IMG/VR virus record: IMGVR_UViG_3300028400_000024
Location: 1-29,975 of that record
Length of the DNA: 29,975 nucleotides
Direction: 5' to 3' (one strand)
Source: a virus
Below, one piece after another: positions 1 to 8,777 of the stretch. The notes beneath the pieces are model-generated. The model did not search any database, was not told where the DNA came from, and was given only the letters and a program-made list of their open reading frames with translations. Made by a program: the position numbers and the translations under genes. Each line of letters begins with the position of its first letter. Position 1 is the stretch's first letter.

Positions 1-801
1 CCCCCCGGAGGCCCCATAGGCTTGTCGACACGCCTTCAGGACTTGCGTCGGGTGCATTCTGTCATCGTCGTCCCACCACTCCTTGGCATAGTCGCTCCCC
101 TGCCAATTGACATACCCGTATTGTCTTTCATCGAGGTCCGTTTCAAGGAAAAAGGCATTGATGAGAGGATGCCAGGTGTTCGACGGGTCCATGAAATAAG
201 CCGTCGCCCCGTAGTGATTGTTCACATCGTAATTGGCGTCCCTGGATGAGTGCGTGAAGTTGCGAAAGGTGACCGGAGTGTCCGCCCAATTGTCGATGCG
301 GTCGTCATCTTCAGGTGCGCACGCCCCGATGAACAGCGGGTAGGGATAGGCGGACGGGTGGGCGTAGGGCAGAAAGAACCCACCATACATGCCTTGATAC
401 ACCGTGGAAATCTTGGTGGCCATGACGAACCGGCGGCCCGTCAGATGCATCCAGTAGGTGATGGTCACGTTGCTCTCATAGAGGCAGCGCGGCGCATACG
501 GTTGGACATTCACGTGGTTCGTGATGACGGTGGCCGCGGGATCGATGTCCGTCATGCCGTAGATGAAGATTTGCTCGTTCGTCCCCGGTAGGCTGTCATC
601 GAATTTCAGCCCCACGTAAATGCTGTCGGCCGCCGCCAACCCTGGCCCCTTGAGCACCTTTTCAGTGCCGCTCGCGTTGGCCCAGACCTCCTGCCACTGC
701 TGATTGGCGGCACCCAGATCGGCGTTGTTCTTCAGCTCATCGATGAGCTTGTTGAACAACGCCTGCGCCCCGGTCACCGTGCCTGTCAGATATGCGGTCA
801 T
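1..801 (-). CDS. Putative virion structural protein downstream of the tape measure gene (partial, runs off left edge)
   Basis: This open frame starts with ATG at 801 (MTAYLTGTVTGAQALFNKLI) and stays open for 267 codons to base 1, so its C-terminus lies outside the window. The ATG overlaps the tape measure stop codon as TAATG, which indicates translational coupling. I recognise no named domain. The visible part is soluble and rich in Trp, Tyr and Asp, with no signal peptide or membrane segment. Around residues 130-165 there is a distinctive aromatic and Pro-rich stretch (GGFFLPYAHPSAYPYPLFIG). A gene directly after the tape measure gene in a siphovirus usually encodes a distal tail or tail-tip component. 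I infer a tail-associated structural protein from position only. Confidence that it is coding is high because of stop-free length, codon use like its neighbours and the coupled start. Confidence 0.75.
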   Translation of the reverse strand, partial: MTAYLTGTVTGAQALFNKLIDELKNNADLGAANQQWQEVWANASGTEKVLKGPGLAAADSIYVGLKFDDSLPGTNEQIFIYGMTDIDPAATVITNHVNVQPYAPRCLYESNVTITYWMHLTGRRFVMATKISTVYQGMYGGFFLPYAHPSAYPYPLFIGACAPEDDDRIDNWADTPVTFRNFTHSSRDANYDVNNHYGATAYFMDPSNTWHPLINAFFLETDLDERQYGYVNWQGSDYAKEWWDDDDRMHPTQVLKACRQAYGASGG

Positions 802-3800
802 TACTCAAGCGCTCCTTTCACGGCGTCCCTGTTGGCTCGCATCCAATTCAGAATGGCTTGCTCGCCTTGCGGCGTGTCCAGCCCTTCGGAGACGAACTCA
901 CCCGGGTCGATGGTGTTCACCACCTTCACGTTTACCTGCGGCTTGCCCGCTCCCTGTCCCCCTTGCTGGCCGATATTGTTGATGTGCCTTGGGTCGTCTT
1001 GCGTCAAGACCTCTTCGCCCTTCTTCAAGATGGCCGGAACCTCGTTTGGCATCAACCCTGGCAGGCCGCCATCGTGGAAGCGCCGCGCCCCGATAAAGAC
1101 CATCGGATTGACCCGCCGGGGCGGGTTGCCGGAGATAAACCTGGCTCCGACAATGCCGCCCGTATGGCCGAAGCCAAACAGGCCTCCGAGCAGGCCGAAA
1201 CCCCCGAACAGCCCCTGGAACATGCGCATGAAGGCCATTCGGAGCAGCATCTGGCCAAGTTGGATGAGCAATTGGGCGAACACCTGTTGGAGCGCCCTGC
1301 CGACACTCTTGCCCTGTATCATGGCCTGAATGGCCTGCCCGATGGCGTTCGTGAACGAGTTCGCCATCATGGAGGCGAAGTTTCGCATGGTGCCCATCGT
1401 TTGCTGCTGCTGGAGATTGAAGGTCTGAATCTCCATCTTGAGCTGTTGCAGCTTGGCGATGGACGCCTGCGCCTGCGCCCCACCGATGTTCTGGTGGAAT
1501 TGGATGGCCAGGTTGATGGCTTGCAACAGTTGCTGGTTGACCTGCTGGATTTGCATGGCCAACGACTGCATGGCCTGCGTGTCGCCCTGCTGCTGGGCCA
1601 TCTTGTATTGGGCGATCAGGGCCTGCCGCTGCTGCTGAAGGAGGGAAATCCGTTCCTCCATCATGGCGGCCTGCTGCTTGGCCAGATTGAGCTGGTTTTG
1701 CGCGCTCAGCTCCTGGTATTTCATCTGGATGAGCTGCTGCCGCTGGGTCAGCTCCTGCTGGTCCACCTCGCGGCCAGCCCGGGCGGCCTCGGCGATTTCA
1801 CGCTTGCGGGCAGCCTCTATTTCGAGCTGCATGGCCTTTTGGCGTTGCAGCTCGATTTCCTGATTCAGGACCTGAATGCGTTGCTCCAATCCCGCCGCCT
1901 CGTCCGGCTGACCTTCGAGCCTGGCCTGCTTGAGCTGCTCCAGGAGCTGGGCGCGCTGCTTGATCAGCAGGTTCAAGCGCTGTTCGGCCGCCTGCGCCTC
2001 CTGGGCAGCCTGGCGGGCGGCATCGGACAGCTCGCGCATCTTCACCGAGTCCGGGCGGCCCTGCCGCTGGGCCTGGATTTCCATGCGCACCGTGCGCCGG
2101 ATGGCCGCCTCCTGCTCCTTCGTGAGCTGAAGACCAATCCGGCGCAGCCTCTGTTGCTCGCGCAGGACGGCCAGCTCTTCCTTGAGCTTGTCCGGCTGAG
2201 TGGCGTAGCGCTGTTTGACCTGCGCGACTTCCTGCCGCTCCCGAAGCCTAGTGGCCATGTCGGCCTCCCGCTGCCGGAGAGTCTTGGCACGCTTCTTGGC
2301 TTCCTCACCGAACACCCGGACGATGGCTTTCGCCTTGGCCAAGGTATCCGTGGCCTGCCGGTCCATTTCCTTAAGGGTCTTCTGTGCACCGTAGAACGGC
2401 TTGCCCTTGAGGCTCAGGGCCTGCGTCAAGCGACGGTCAACGCGCGCACGCAGTCCACCAAGGGCATTCGGATGATTGCGCAGGAACGTCCGGAAGTCGC
2501 TCCGAAGGTTGGCCTTCATGAGGGTGGCCACCTGCTGGAGGTAATCTTCCGTGGACTTGGCAGTCTTGGCAGCAACCCGGAAATACTTGTCGGCCAGCCC
2601 GCCATACTGCACGCGAGCGTCCGCCGCGAACGAAATGGCCCGCGGGTCATTGGCGAACCGGCTGGCCCCGACGCGATTGAGCATCCCGCGCGCCGGGCGC
2701 ACGATGCGCCTCTCGTAGAACTGAAGCTGAGCCTGGACGAACAGGTCGGCGTGCTGCTGCGCGAGCTGCTTCCATTGCGCTCGGAAAGCAGGGGTGTCGA
2801 AACCCGCCGTGAACATGCGGGCGATCTCCGGGCTTTCCTTCAGGAATTGGCGCAACATCTGACGATTGAGGCCAAGGAAGCCATAGGAATACAGGCTTCG
2901 TCCGCCGAACGTGCCTTCCCGGACCACCTGTGCCGAACCACGTCGCAGGTCGGTGGAACCGGTCTCCATGAGAGCCGTCTGTTTGGCCAGCTCTACCGTG
3001 ACCCCTCGGTTGGTGTCCTGGAAAGTCGCCGAGGTCTTCTGGGCAGCAGCATCGATGGACGCCTTCTGCTCCTGAACAGCTTTCGTCGTGGCCTGCTGCT
3101 CCTGGAGCATCCGGTTGAGGGCATCGACCACCGGCTTGCCGGACTTCCGGGCTTCCTCCATCGCCCGGGCCAGCATGGTCACCATGCGCTGCCGCTCTTC
3201 GGCAGGCAGGGATTCCAGCTTCTGAGATTCCTCGATGATGACCTTGGCACCCTCGTAGGCCTTCATGGCGGCCAGCCGTTCTTCCATGCCAAGAGCGGAC
3301 TTCATGGCCTCTTCGTAGGCCGCCTTGAGCTTGTCGAGAGCGCTTACCTGCTTGTCAATTTCGCTTGTGGCGTTGCCGAGGTCGATGCCCAGCCCTTTGA
3401 GGGCGTTTCCGAAATCCCGGATGGCCTTGCCGGACCGCTTGTAGGCCTCCTCCAGCCCCTGTTGCTCATCTTTCAGCTTCAGGATGCGCTCAGTGGCCTT
3501 CGTGGCCCCGCGCTCGTGCGCTCGAAGAGCCTCCTCGGCCTCCTGGACCGCCCCCTTCTGCTTGATGTAGGCATCGGCGGCCTCGATGACCCGCTGCCGC
3601 AAACCGGGGAAGGCCTCGTCGAGCCGGGCGAGGGTATCGGACATCTCATCCAGCTTCTTCCGAAACTCTTCGGCAGTAATCCTGCCGTCGGCAAAGGCGG
3701 CCAGGAGCGGCTGGAGCTGCCGCCTGGCCTTGGCGGCCAACTCCATCCGGGAGGCTTGCTGTGGGTCGAACAGGGAGCCAAGGAAGTCCCCGAAGGACAC

Positions 3801-6644
3801 CTTGGCACTATCCTTCAGCTCCTGCGCCAATTCGCGCACGGAGCGACGCATCCGGGCTAGGTTGTCCTCCAGCCTGACTTTGGAGATTTCCCGAATGCCC
3901 TTGGTCCACCGGCGTAGGTCGCCCTGAGCCTTATCGTAGGCCAACCGGACCTTGTCCATGAGTTCCCGATGACGGGAGAGCGCCTCGCTCGCCCGGTCGG
4001 CAGACGTGGACACGTTCAGCAAATAGGTCACAATGGTCGGAAGAACCACGGAGACCGCCAGAGCCACTGGGTTCAAGGCGCGCATGGCTACGGCCAGCGC
4101 CCGGATACCGCGGCCCGCCACCATCGCTTTTCCAGCCAGGCCAGAGGTCCCCGCCATCGTGGCTGCCGTGGCGGCCACGATGCGACGCGTCCTGCTCGCC
4201 GCCGTGCCGGTCGCACCCATCTGGGAAATGAGCGCCCGGAAGAACACCACGGCCCGCTTGCCGATGGCCGCCGTGAAGAAGAACGTGAACACGTTGGCCA
4301 TCAGCTTCCACCGGCGGACAAGCTCGCCAAGAAGATTGAGAAGCCCCTGGATGGCCTGCCCGAGGCTCTTCAAAGCCTGCTGAGCGTCCGGGGATTTCAG
4401 GACCTCCGTAAGCGTCCGGTAGAAGTCGATGAGGCCCCGCTCGGCCCCGGCCTGCGCTACCGTCAGGCGCGCCTGGAAGAATTGGTTCTGAAGCCTGCCG
4501 AGGGCCGCCGCCGTTGTATTCAGAGCCTGCGGAAGTTGGCCACCGTAAATCCTGTTCAGCTCGGCGGCAAACCCAACCAGGGCATCCGCCGAAATTTCAC
4601 CCTGCTCGACGGCCTTGTAGAAGGCCTTGATGTTTCCCTCACCGTAACCAGCGGCACGGGCCATGATCTTCACGGCACCCGGGATGGCATCGCCGAGCTG
4701 TTGGCGCAGCTCTTCCATCTGCACCACGCCCTTGGCCGCGATTTGCGACAGGGCCACGAAGGTGCGCTTGACCTGCTCGGTGCTGAGGCCCGCCACGCGC
4801 GCCGCCTGCGCGACGGAGCGGAAGATGAAGCGGGTCTTCTCGCCCTCCAGGTTCGTGCCCTTCGTGGAGAGCGCGAACTTGGTGTATTCCTGCGCCAGCG
4901 CGCCGAACTCAATACCCAACTCGTCAGCCGCGCGCCGGATGAACTCCAGCTCCTGCCGGACCCGCGAGACGTTGCCGTCGGTGACCGACATCATGCGGTT
5001 CACCGCGCGATCCAGCGTCATCTGGGCCTCCTGGATGGACTGGAGGCCACGCAGGGCACCGAAGAAACCGCCATAGGCGGCAATCAGGGACAACACCTGG
5101 CCGCGCAAGCGCTGGGTGAAGGACAACGCCTTGCGGGCGTCAACGCCAGCGGCCCTCAACGCCCGCCGGAAACGTCCAGTGCTGACCGAGACCTGGTTGA
5201 ACGCCTGCGCCAAGGAGCGTCCGCTGTCCCGCAGGCGCAAAAGCACGGCGGCCTGCCGCTGGGTCACGCCAAGCGACCGGGCGATCTCGGCGGCACTGCG
5301 GCCCGCCGCGCCAGCCAGCGCCCGTTCGGCCTGCGCCAACCGTTGCACCTGGGCGGCGGCGGCCTGGTGTGCCTGACGAATGGCGGCCAGCCTCTGCTCC
5401 ACCTGTGCCAGCGTGGTCACCTCACCACGCAGGGCCTGGTTCGTCCGATGGATAGCTTCCCGCCAAGTGGCGTAAGTCTCCTTCTGCTGGAGCGCCTGCT
5501 GCTTCAGGCGCTCCATCTCGGCCCGCATCTCGGCGGTCGGCTGCTTCATGGACCGCATCCGGCGGGCCAAGCCAGCGATAGCCTGTTCGGTCTCCTTCCA
5601 AGCCCGCTTGGCTTCCAGCATGGCCCGCCGTTGCTTGTCGGCAATCGGCTTGGCGGCGTCCGCCAGTGCCTGCGCGGCGGCCCGGATGGCCCGCTTGGAG
5701 TTCTCCCACGTCTGCTGGAGTTCCTGAACAGCCCCCTTGGCCTTGCGCAAGTCGGCCTCGGCTTCCCGGACGCGCTGTTTGGCCGCGGTCAGCTCCTTGG
5801 CAAACTTGTCAACGGACTGACCCGCCTTGCGCGCTTCAGCGGCCAGCGTCTTGTATTCGCGTTCGGCCTGCTTGAGCGCGCTCTCCTTGGCCCGCAACTC
5901 CCGCCGGGCCTCCCGCAGGGCGGCATTCAGCTCTTCCAGACGCGCCTGAATATCCTTGACGCCCTGCCGTGCCTTCTCGTAGGCCCCGTTGAGCTGCTCG
6001 AACTTCTGCCGGGCGCGCTCGGCGGCTCGTTCGGCGGCCTCCAAAGACCGGCGCTGGGCCGCCGTGGCCTTGTCCACGTCGCCAATCTGCTTCCGCAAAC
6101 GCGCCAGCGCCGCCTCGCGGGACTTCAGCTCGGCCCGCGCGCCCGTAAGCTGGCCGCGCACGGTGTCCCGGCGGGTGCGCTGCCTGGTCAGTTCACGATT
6201 GAGCTGCCGCTGCTTGCGCTCAAGTTCGGCAACGGCGGCAGCCGCCTTCCGGCGCTCCTCGGTGGCTGCGCGCGCCGCATCGGCTGCCTTACGCTCCGCA
6301 TCGGCAGCCCTCTCCGCCGCGTCAATAGCCTTCTGATGCCGGCTCTGGAGCGCCCCGAGGTCTGCGTAGGCCCGCCTGACAGCGTCGGACAGGCGCGCAT
6401 AGGCGTCCCGGGCCGCCTCCAGCTCCTTGGCAATAGCCTCCGGCCCGCCGCCCTTGAAGGCCCCCCGGAGACGTTTGAGGGTAGCCTCGAGCTGAGCAAG
6501 GCTGCCCCCGACGCCTTTCGCACCGTCGGCCACATCCTTCTGGATGGCCTCCAGCTCCTTCAGGGCGTCCTTGATGTTACGGAGCGCCTGGGACGCCTTG
6601 TCCCGGGCTTCGATAATCAGCTCAACGTCGCGGCGGCTGGCCAT
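801..6644 (-). CDS. Tail length tape measure protein
   Basis: This is the longest gene (1947 aa). The N-terminal ~500 residues are almost entirely charged, Ala/Glu/Arg/Lys-rich coiled coil. A region like the tape-measure N-terminal domain (TIGR02675 type) follows at about 535-695 (MEELRQQLGDAIPGAVKIMA). Hydrophobic segments lie near 785-805 and 855-875. A second coiled-coil, Gln-rich part occupies about 1500-1770. A hydrophobic Gly/Phe/Met-rich segment sits near 1780-1830 and a short soluble tail follows. This layout is typical of siphovirus tape measure proteins, which set tail length inside the tube and help DNA enter the host. At roughly 0.15 nm per residue, known for this family, it predicts a tail up to about 290 nm. 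GAGGAG lies just before the ATG at 6644, only 3 bp after the chaperone extension stop. Confidence 0.95.
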   Translation of the reverse strand: MASRRDVELIIEARDKASQALRNIKDALKELEAIQKDVADGAKGVGGSLAQLEATLKRLRGAFKGGGPEAIAKELEAARDAYARLSDAVRRAYADLGALQSRHQKAIDAAERAADAERKAADAARAATEERRKAAAAVAELERKQRQLNRELTRQRTRRDTVRGQLTGARAELKSREAALARLRKQIGDVDKATAAQRRSLEAAERAAERARQKFEQLNGAYEKARQGVKDIQARLEELNAALREARRELRAKESALKQAEREYKTLAAEARKAGQSVDKFAKELTAAKQRVREAEADLRKAKGAVQELQQTWENSKRAIRAAAQALADAAKPIADKQRRAMLEAKRAWKETEQAIAGLARRMRSMKQPTAEMRAEMERLKQQALQQKETYATWREAIHRTNQALRGEVTTLAQVEQRLAAIRQAHQAAAAQVQRLAQAERALAGAAGRSAAEIARSLGVTQRQAAVLLRLRDSGRSLAQAFNQVSVSTGRFRRALRAAGVDARKALSFTQRLRGQVLSLIAAYGGFFGALRGLQSIQEAQMTLDRAVNRMMSVTDGNVSRVRQELEFIRRAADELGIEFGALAQEYTKFALSTKGTNLEGEKTRFIFRSVAQAARVAGLSTEQVKRTFVALSQIAAKGVVQMEELRQQLGDAIPGAVKIMARAAGYGEGNIKAFYKAVEQGEISADALVGFAAELNRIYGGQLPQALNTTAAALGRLQNQFFQARLTVAQAGAERGLIDFYRTLTEVLKSPDAQQALKSLGQAIQGLLNLLGELVRRWKLMANVFTFFFTAAIGKRAVVFFRALISQMGATGTAASRTRRIVAATAATMAGTSGLAGKAMVAGRGIRALAVAMRALNPVALAVSVVLPTIVTYLLNVSTSADRASEALSRHRELMDKVRLAYDKAQGDLRRWTKGIREISKVRLEDNLARMRRSVRELAQELKDSAKVSFGDFLGSLFDPQQASRMELAAKARRQLQPLLAAFADGRITAEEFRKKLDEMSDTLARLDEAFPGLRQRVIEAADAYIKQKGAVQEAEEALRAHERGATKATERILKLKDEQQGLEEAYKRSGKAIRDFGNALKGLGIDLGNATSEIDKQVSALDKLKAAYEEAMKSALGMEERLAAMKAYEGAKVIIEESQKLESLPAEERQRMVTMLARAMEEARKSGKPVVDALNRMLQEQQATTKAVQEQKASIDAAAQKTSATFQDTNRGVTVELAKQTALMETGSTDLRRGSAQVVREGTFGGRSLYSYGFLGLNRQMLRQFLKESPEIARMFTAGFDTPAFRAQWKQLAQQHADLFVQAQLQFYERRIVRPARGMLNRVGASRFANDPRAISFAADARVQYGGLADKYFRVAAKTAKSTEDYLQQVATLMKANLRSDFRTFLRNHPNALGGLRARVDRRLTQALSLKGKPFYGAQKTLKEMDRQATDTLAKAKAIVRVFGEEAKKRAKTLRQREADMATRLRERQEVAQVKQRYATQPDKLKEELAVLREQQRLRRIGLQLTKEQEAAIRRTVRMEIQAQRQGRPDSVKMRELSDAARQAAQEAQAAEQRLNLLIKQRAQLLEQLKQARLEGQPDEAAGLEQRIQVLNQEIELQRQKAMQLEIEAARKREIAEAARAGREVDQQELTQRQQLIQMKYQELSAQNQLNLAKQQAAMMEERISLLQQQRQALIAQYKMAQQQGDTQAMQSLAMQIQQVNQQLLQAINLAIQFHQNIGGAQAQASIAKLQQLKMEIQTFNLQQQQTMGTMRNFASMMANSFTNAIGQAIQAMIQGKSVGRALQQVFAQLLIQLGQMLLRMAFMRMFQGLFGGFGLLGGLFGFGHTGGIVGARFISGNPPRRVNPMVFIGARRFHDGGLPGLMPNEVPAILKKGEEVLTQDDPRHINNIGQQGGQGAGKPQVNVKVVNTIDPGEFVSEGLDTPQGEQAILNWMRANRDAVKGALE

Positions 6645-6647
6645 TCG

Positions 6648-6908
6648 TCAGTTCTCCTCGGGGTCCCCGCTGGCCGGAAGATACGACGATTCTTCCTCCA
6701 GGACGAGCGGCTTCGTCTGGAGGTTCAGGTCCTTGAGCATCTCCCGGAAGGCCTTGGAAGCCTTCTTGTCAAGAAGCCCACCTACCGCCGCTTGTAGCAA
6801 CTGGGCCTCGGCTACCATCCGGGCGTTGTGCCGCTCGACGATAAGCAACACCTCGTCGGATAGCATACCGAGCGGATAAAGCCGGGCGTCCGGGTGGCCG
6901 TGCTCCAA
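6648..6908 (-). CDS. Tail assembly chaperone, -1 frameshift extension (lambda GT-like)
   Basis: The only in-frame start near the beginning is a TTG at 6908, with no convincing ribosome binding site. The same frame is open upstream to 7050, through the 3' end of the preceding gene. It is in the -1 frame relative to that gene and is entered cleanly at the GGGAAAC heptamer at 7016-7022. I therefore read it as the second half of a frameshift fusion: 141 residues of the upstream protein, then 122 residues from this frame (about 263 aa). The extension contains a coherent segment (EHGHPDARLYPLGMLSDEVL) and ends in a charged, acidic tail. In lambda the G and GT products coat or guide the tape measure protein during tail assembly, and the tape measure gene follows here 3 bp later. 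Independent translation from TTG is the alternative. Confidence 0.75.
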   Translation of the reverse strand: MEHGHPDARLYPLGMLSDEVLLIVERHNARMVAEAQLLQAAVGGLLDKKASKAFREMLKDLNLQTKPLVLEEESSYLPASGDPEEN

Positions 6909-6910
6909 TG

Positions 6911-7438
6911 CTAGTGAGACCTGGCGGCGGATTCCATGGACCCAGTCGGCAAAGCCCTCGCCTGTTGAATCGTCTCCGCGAAACCGTCCATCGCGTTGGC
7001 GAGAGCCGTGAGCAAGTTTCCCACCGCGGCCTCCGACACGAAGGTCAGCTCAACGACTGCCAGCATGATTTCGAGCTGCGGGACGAGCGGCATGGACCGG
7101 AAGGCACCCATCGCCTCTTCGAGATTGCCCTCCTCGTTGGCCGCGAGAGCGACCAGGTAGGACACGGCCTCCGGAGCCTTCTCAAGGGCCGCCAGAGCCG
7201 CAGAGGATACCCTGTCGCCCGGCTCGGCCATCTCGACCAGGGACGGGTCCCCTGCGGCTCCCGCAGCAACGGACATCGAAAGGACATCCGAAACCGTGTC
7301 GTAAATCTCTTTCAGGTCGTCACGGTATCGCGCCAACGCCTTGGTAAGGTCGTGAAACGTCAGGCCGCGCACCGTGACCTTCGCGCCGCCCGGCAGTTCG
7401 ATGGTCTTCGTGGGGAGGTGGAAATCCCTGAGAGCCAT
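6911..7438 (-). CDS. Tail assembly chaperone (lambda G-like)
   Basis: This 175-aa protein lies between the tail tube and tape measure genes, the conserved position of the siphovirus tail chaperone. It begins with MALRDFHLPTKTIELPGG, a short beta-rich N-terminus typical of such chaperones. An Ala/Leu-rich helical body follows, and there is no signal or membrane segment. The family assists tape measure folding and tail tube polymerisation and is absent from the finished virion. Codons 139-141 (GTG GGA AAC) contain the slippery heptamer GGGAAAC, so a minority of ribosomes should shift to the -1 frame and make a longer product. The zero-frame stop TAG is at 6911-6913. Sequence identity to known chaperones is not obvious by eye, so the assignment rests on position plus the frameshift arrangement. 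Confidence 0.85.
   Translation of the reverse strand: MALRDFHLPTKTIELPGGAKVTVRGLTFHDLTKALARYRDDLKEIYDTVSDVLSMSVAAGAAGDPSLVEMAEPGDRVSSAALAALEKAPEAVSYLVALAANEEGNLEEAMGAFRSMPLVPQLEIMLAVVELTFVSEAAVGNLLTALANAMDGFAETIQQARALPTGSMESAARSH
7016..7022 (-). promoter_or_regulatory. Programmed -1 ribosomal frameshift site (GGGAAAC)
   Basis: The heptamer is read G GGA AAC in the zero frame of the chaperone gene, a perfect X XXY YYZ slippery site that differs from the lambda G/GT site (GGGAAAG) only in its last base. Slippage gives GGG AAA and continues into an open -1 frame for 122 codons. About 20 nt downstream on the mRNA, a short stem (CGCGA ... TCGCG) could form, but it is weak and I would not rely on it. 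Confidence 0.85.
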
Positions 7439-7476
7439 GTCGGAAACTCCTTGATGTTCGTTGCTGCTGCGAAAAG

Positions 7477-7504
7477 GGCGGCAGGGGCCGAAGTCCCTGC
7501 CGCA
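7477..7504 (-). terminator. Terminator-like hairpin after the tail tube gene
   Basis: In the transcribed direction there is a 9-bp perfect stem (GCGGCAGGG / CCCTGCCGC) with an 8-nt loop, followed by CCTTTTC. It lies in the 91-bp gap between the tail tube gene and the chaperone gene. The T run is short, so partial termination or mRNA 3'-end protection is more likely than full termination, because essential tail genes lie downstream. Confidence 0.65.
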
Positions 7505-7529
7505 AGTCGTGAGCCAAGGGAGTCAGGTC

Positions 7530-8297
7530 TTAGGGAAGAGGTTCTCCGTCGGCGTAGATGGCCGCCCGGTTCGGGAGCTTGATGATTTTCACGGTGAAGG
7601 GCAGCTTCATCCACTCCTCGCCCTTCAGCTCGATGTCGCCATCCGGCTGGAACTGCACCTTGGGCATGAGATAGTCAATCTGCTTGCCCTTCGGGTTGTG
7701 GGCCACGTAGCGCAGCTCGCCCTCCACGGCCTGCGAGCCGGAAATCGTCTGCGGGCGGGACACACCCAGCAGGTCATAGGTGATGTCCACCTGCACGCCC
7801 GCGGACGTGATGTTGGTGCTCTCCAGGAAATGAATGAGACCGGAACGCGCATCCAGGTTGTAGTCAACGCCCTCCTGGAGGGTCGTCGCGCCGGAGTTAA
7901 TGGTGGCCGCGAATGTCGCCGGATCGATGTCGCGCACGCCCGCCGGATTGGAGCTGGTGACGCCAATGGCGTAGGTATCACCGGGCTTCGCCGAGGCGAT
8001 GGTCTCGGTCAGGCCGGTGGCTGCCGTCTGGGTGACCGTCTGGGCGGTGCCCAGAAACGCCATCGCCAGGTTCTCCATCTGGATGTCATCCAGCTCGATG
8101 CTGGCCGTGCGGGTAATCTGGAGCAGCACGCTGTCATCCTCGACGCGGATGCCCTCGTCGGAGTTGTAGTGCTCCAGGGTCTCCGTCTCGAACGTGATGT
8201 TGAAGGCCGGGCTGTTGCCGAGATACCGGAAGGCGGACGCCCCGTCCGGCTTCAGATACAGCTTGCCACGACCGAGAGTGTAGTTCGGCTGTGCCAT
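7530..8297 (-). CDS. Major tail tube protein (lambda gpV-like position)
   Basis: This 255-aa soluble, beta-rich protein starts MAQPNYTLGRGKLYLKPDG. Its N-terminal part (FRYLGNSPAFNITFETETLE) resembles siphovirus tail tube subunits, which begin with a strand describing a 'feature' followed by an ETE-type turn. A Gly/Thr/Ser-rich middle (about 95-165) and a C-terminal strand (KLPFTVKIIKLPN) complete a tube-type fold. It would polymerise around the tape measure protein to form the tail. It lies between the tail terminator-like gene and the chaperone, as in lambda. A strong hairpin follows the gene, consistent with a product needed in hundreds of copies. The exact family is inferred from pattern and position. 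Confidence 0.85.
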   Translation of the reverse strand: MAQPNYTLGRGKLYLKPDGASAFRYLGNSPAFNITFETETLEHYNSDEGIRVEDDSVLLQITRTASIELDDIQMENLAMAFLGTAQTVTQTAATGLTETIASAKPGDTYAIGVTSSNPAGVRDIDPATFAATINSGATTLQEGVDYNLDARSGLIHFLESTNITSAGVQVDITYDLLGVSRPQTISGSQAVEGELRYVAHNPKGKQIDYLMPKVQFQPDGDIELKGEEWMKLPFTVKIIKLPNRAAIYADGEPLP

Positions 8298-8309
8298 CTC
8301 TCTTTCTCC

Positions 8310-8777
8310 TCAGATTTCGACCACCTCCAGATAGAGATGCATCCAGAAGTAGGCCTTGTTGCTCATCTCGTCGGGCGGTCGCACGATAGGCGGCCCTACG
8401 CGAACCGTTCTAACATGATTCCCCCGCCCAAAAGGGTCCATTCCACCATCCTTGCGCGCGGCCTCCCGCAGGCAACGCCGGACATCCTCCGCCAGCAGGT
8501 AAGCCGGGTCCGTCGGGTGATCCTTGTCATCGACCACCCAGCCTTGCACCAGCAGCTCCCATGTTCCGGCATTCCCTTGATTGTCAAATAGGCCGTAGGC
8601 CTGTTCTGGAGGCACCGGGGCCTCAAGGATGGATACCATTGGCAGCGGGTCGGTCTGGCCGAAATACATCCGGCCCCGGAATACCCTTCCAGAGAGGTCG
8701 TGCAGGTAGCCGTTGGTAGGCGTGATGGTTTCCAACGTTGCCTGAATGGCCTTTATGGTATCCAGCCTCTCGCTCAT
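8310..8777 (-). CDS. Minor tail protein / tail terminator (lambda gpU-like position)
   Basis: I place the start at the ATG at 8777 (MSERLDTIKAIQATLETI), giving 155 aa. This ATG overlaps the stop of the upstream gene (ATGA). An upstream in-frame start at 8828 would lie deep inside the previous gene. The protein is a small alpha/beta soluble protein. It has the pattern 'helix for the first 20 residues, then a loop with GRVFRGRMYF, then long strands', seen in small tail-terminator/completion proteins such as gpU, which caps the tail and joins it to the head. The C-terminus (YFWMHLYLEVVEI) is a strong beta strand. The assignment relies on order (Z-like, this gene, tail tube), because sequence similarity to gpU is weak. 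Confidence 0.6.
   Translation of the reverse strand: MSERLDTIKAIQATLETITPTNGYLHDLSGRVFRGRMYFGQTDPLPMVSILEAPVPPEQAYGLFDNQGNAGTWELLVQGWVVDDKDHPTDPAYLLAEDVRRCLREAARKDGGMDPFGRGNHVRTVRVGPPIVRPPDEMSNKAYFWMHLYLEVVEI

Noticed and set aside
792-3860. A 1022-codon open frame on the plus strand
   Set aside because: It lies antisense to the tape measure gene, translates to low-complexity Leu/Gly/His-rich sequence, and is a shadow of the GC-rich codon pattern.
3969-6797. A 942-codon plus-strand open frame
   Set aside because: Also antisense to the tape measure gene, with no domain and shadow-like composition.
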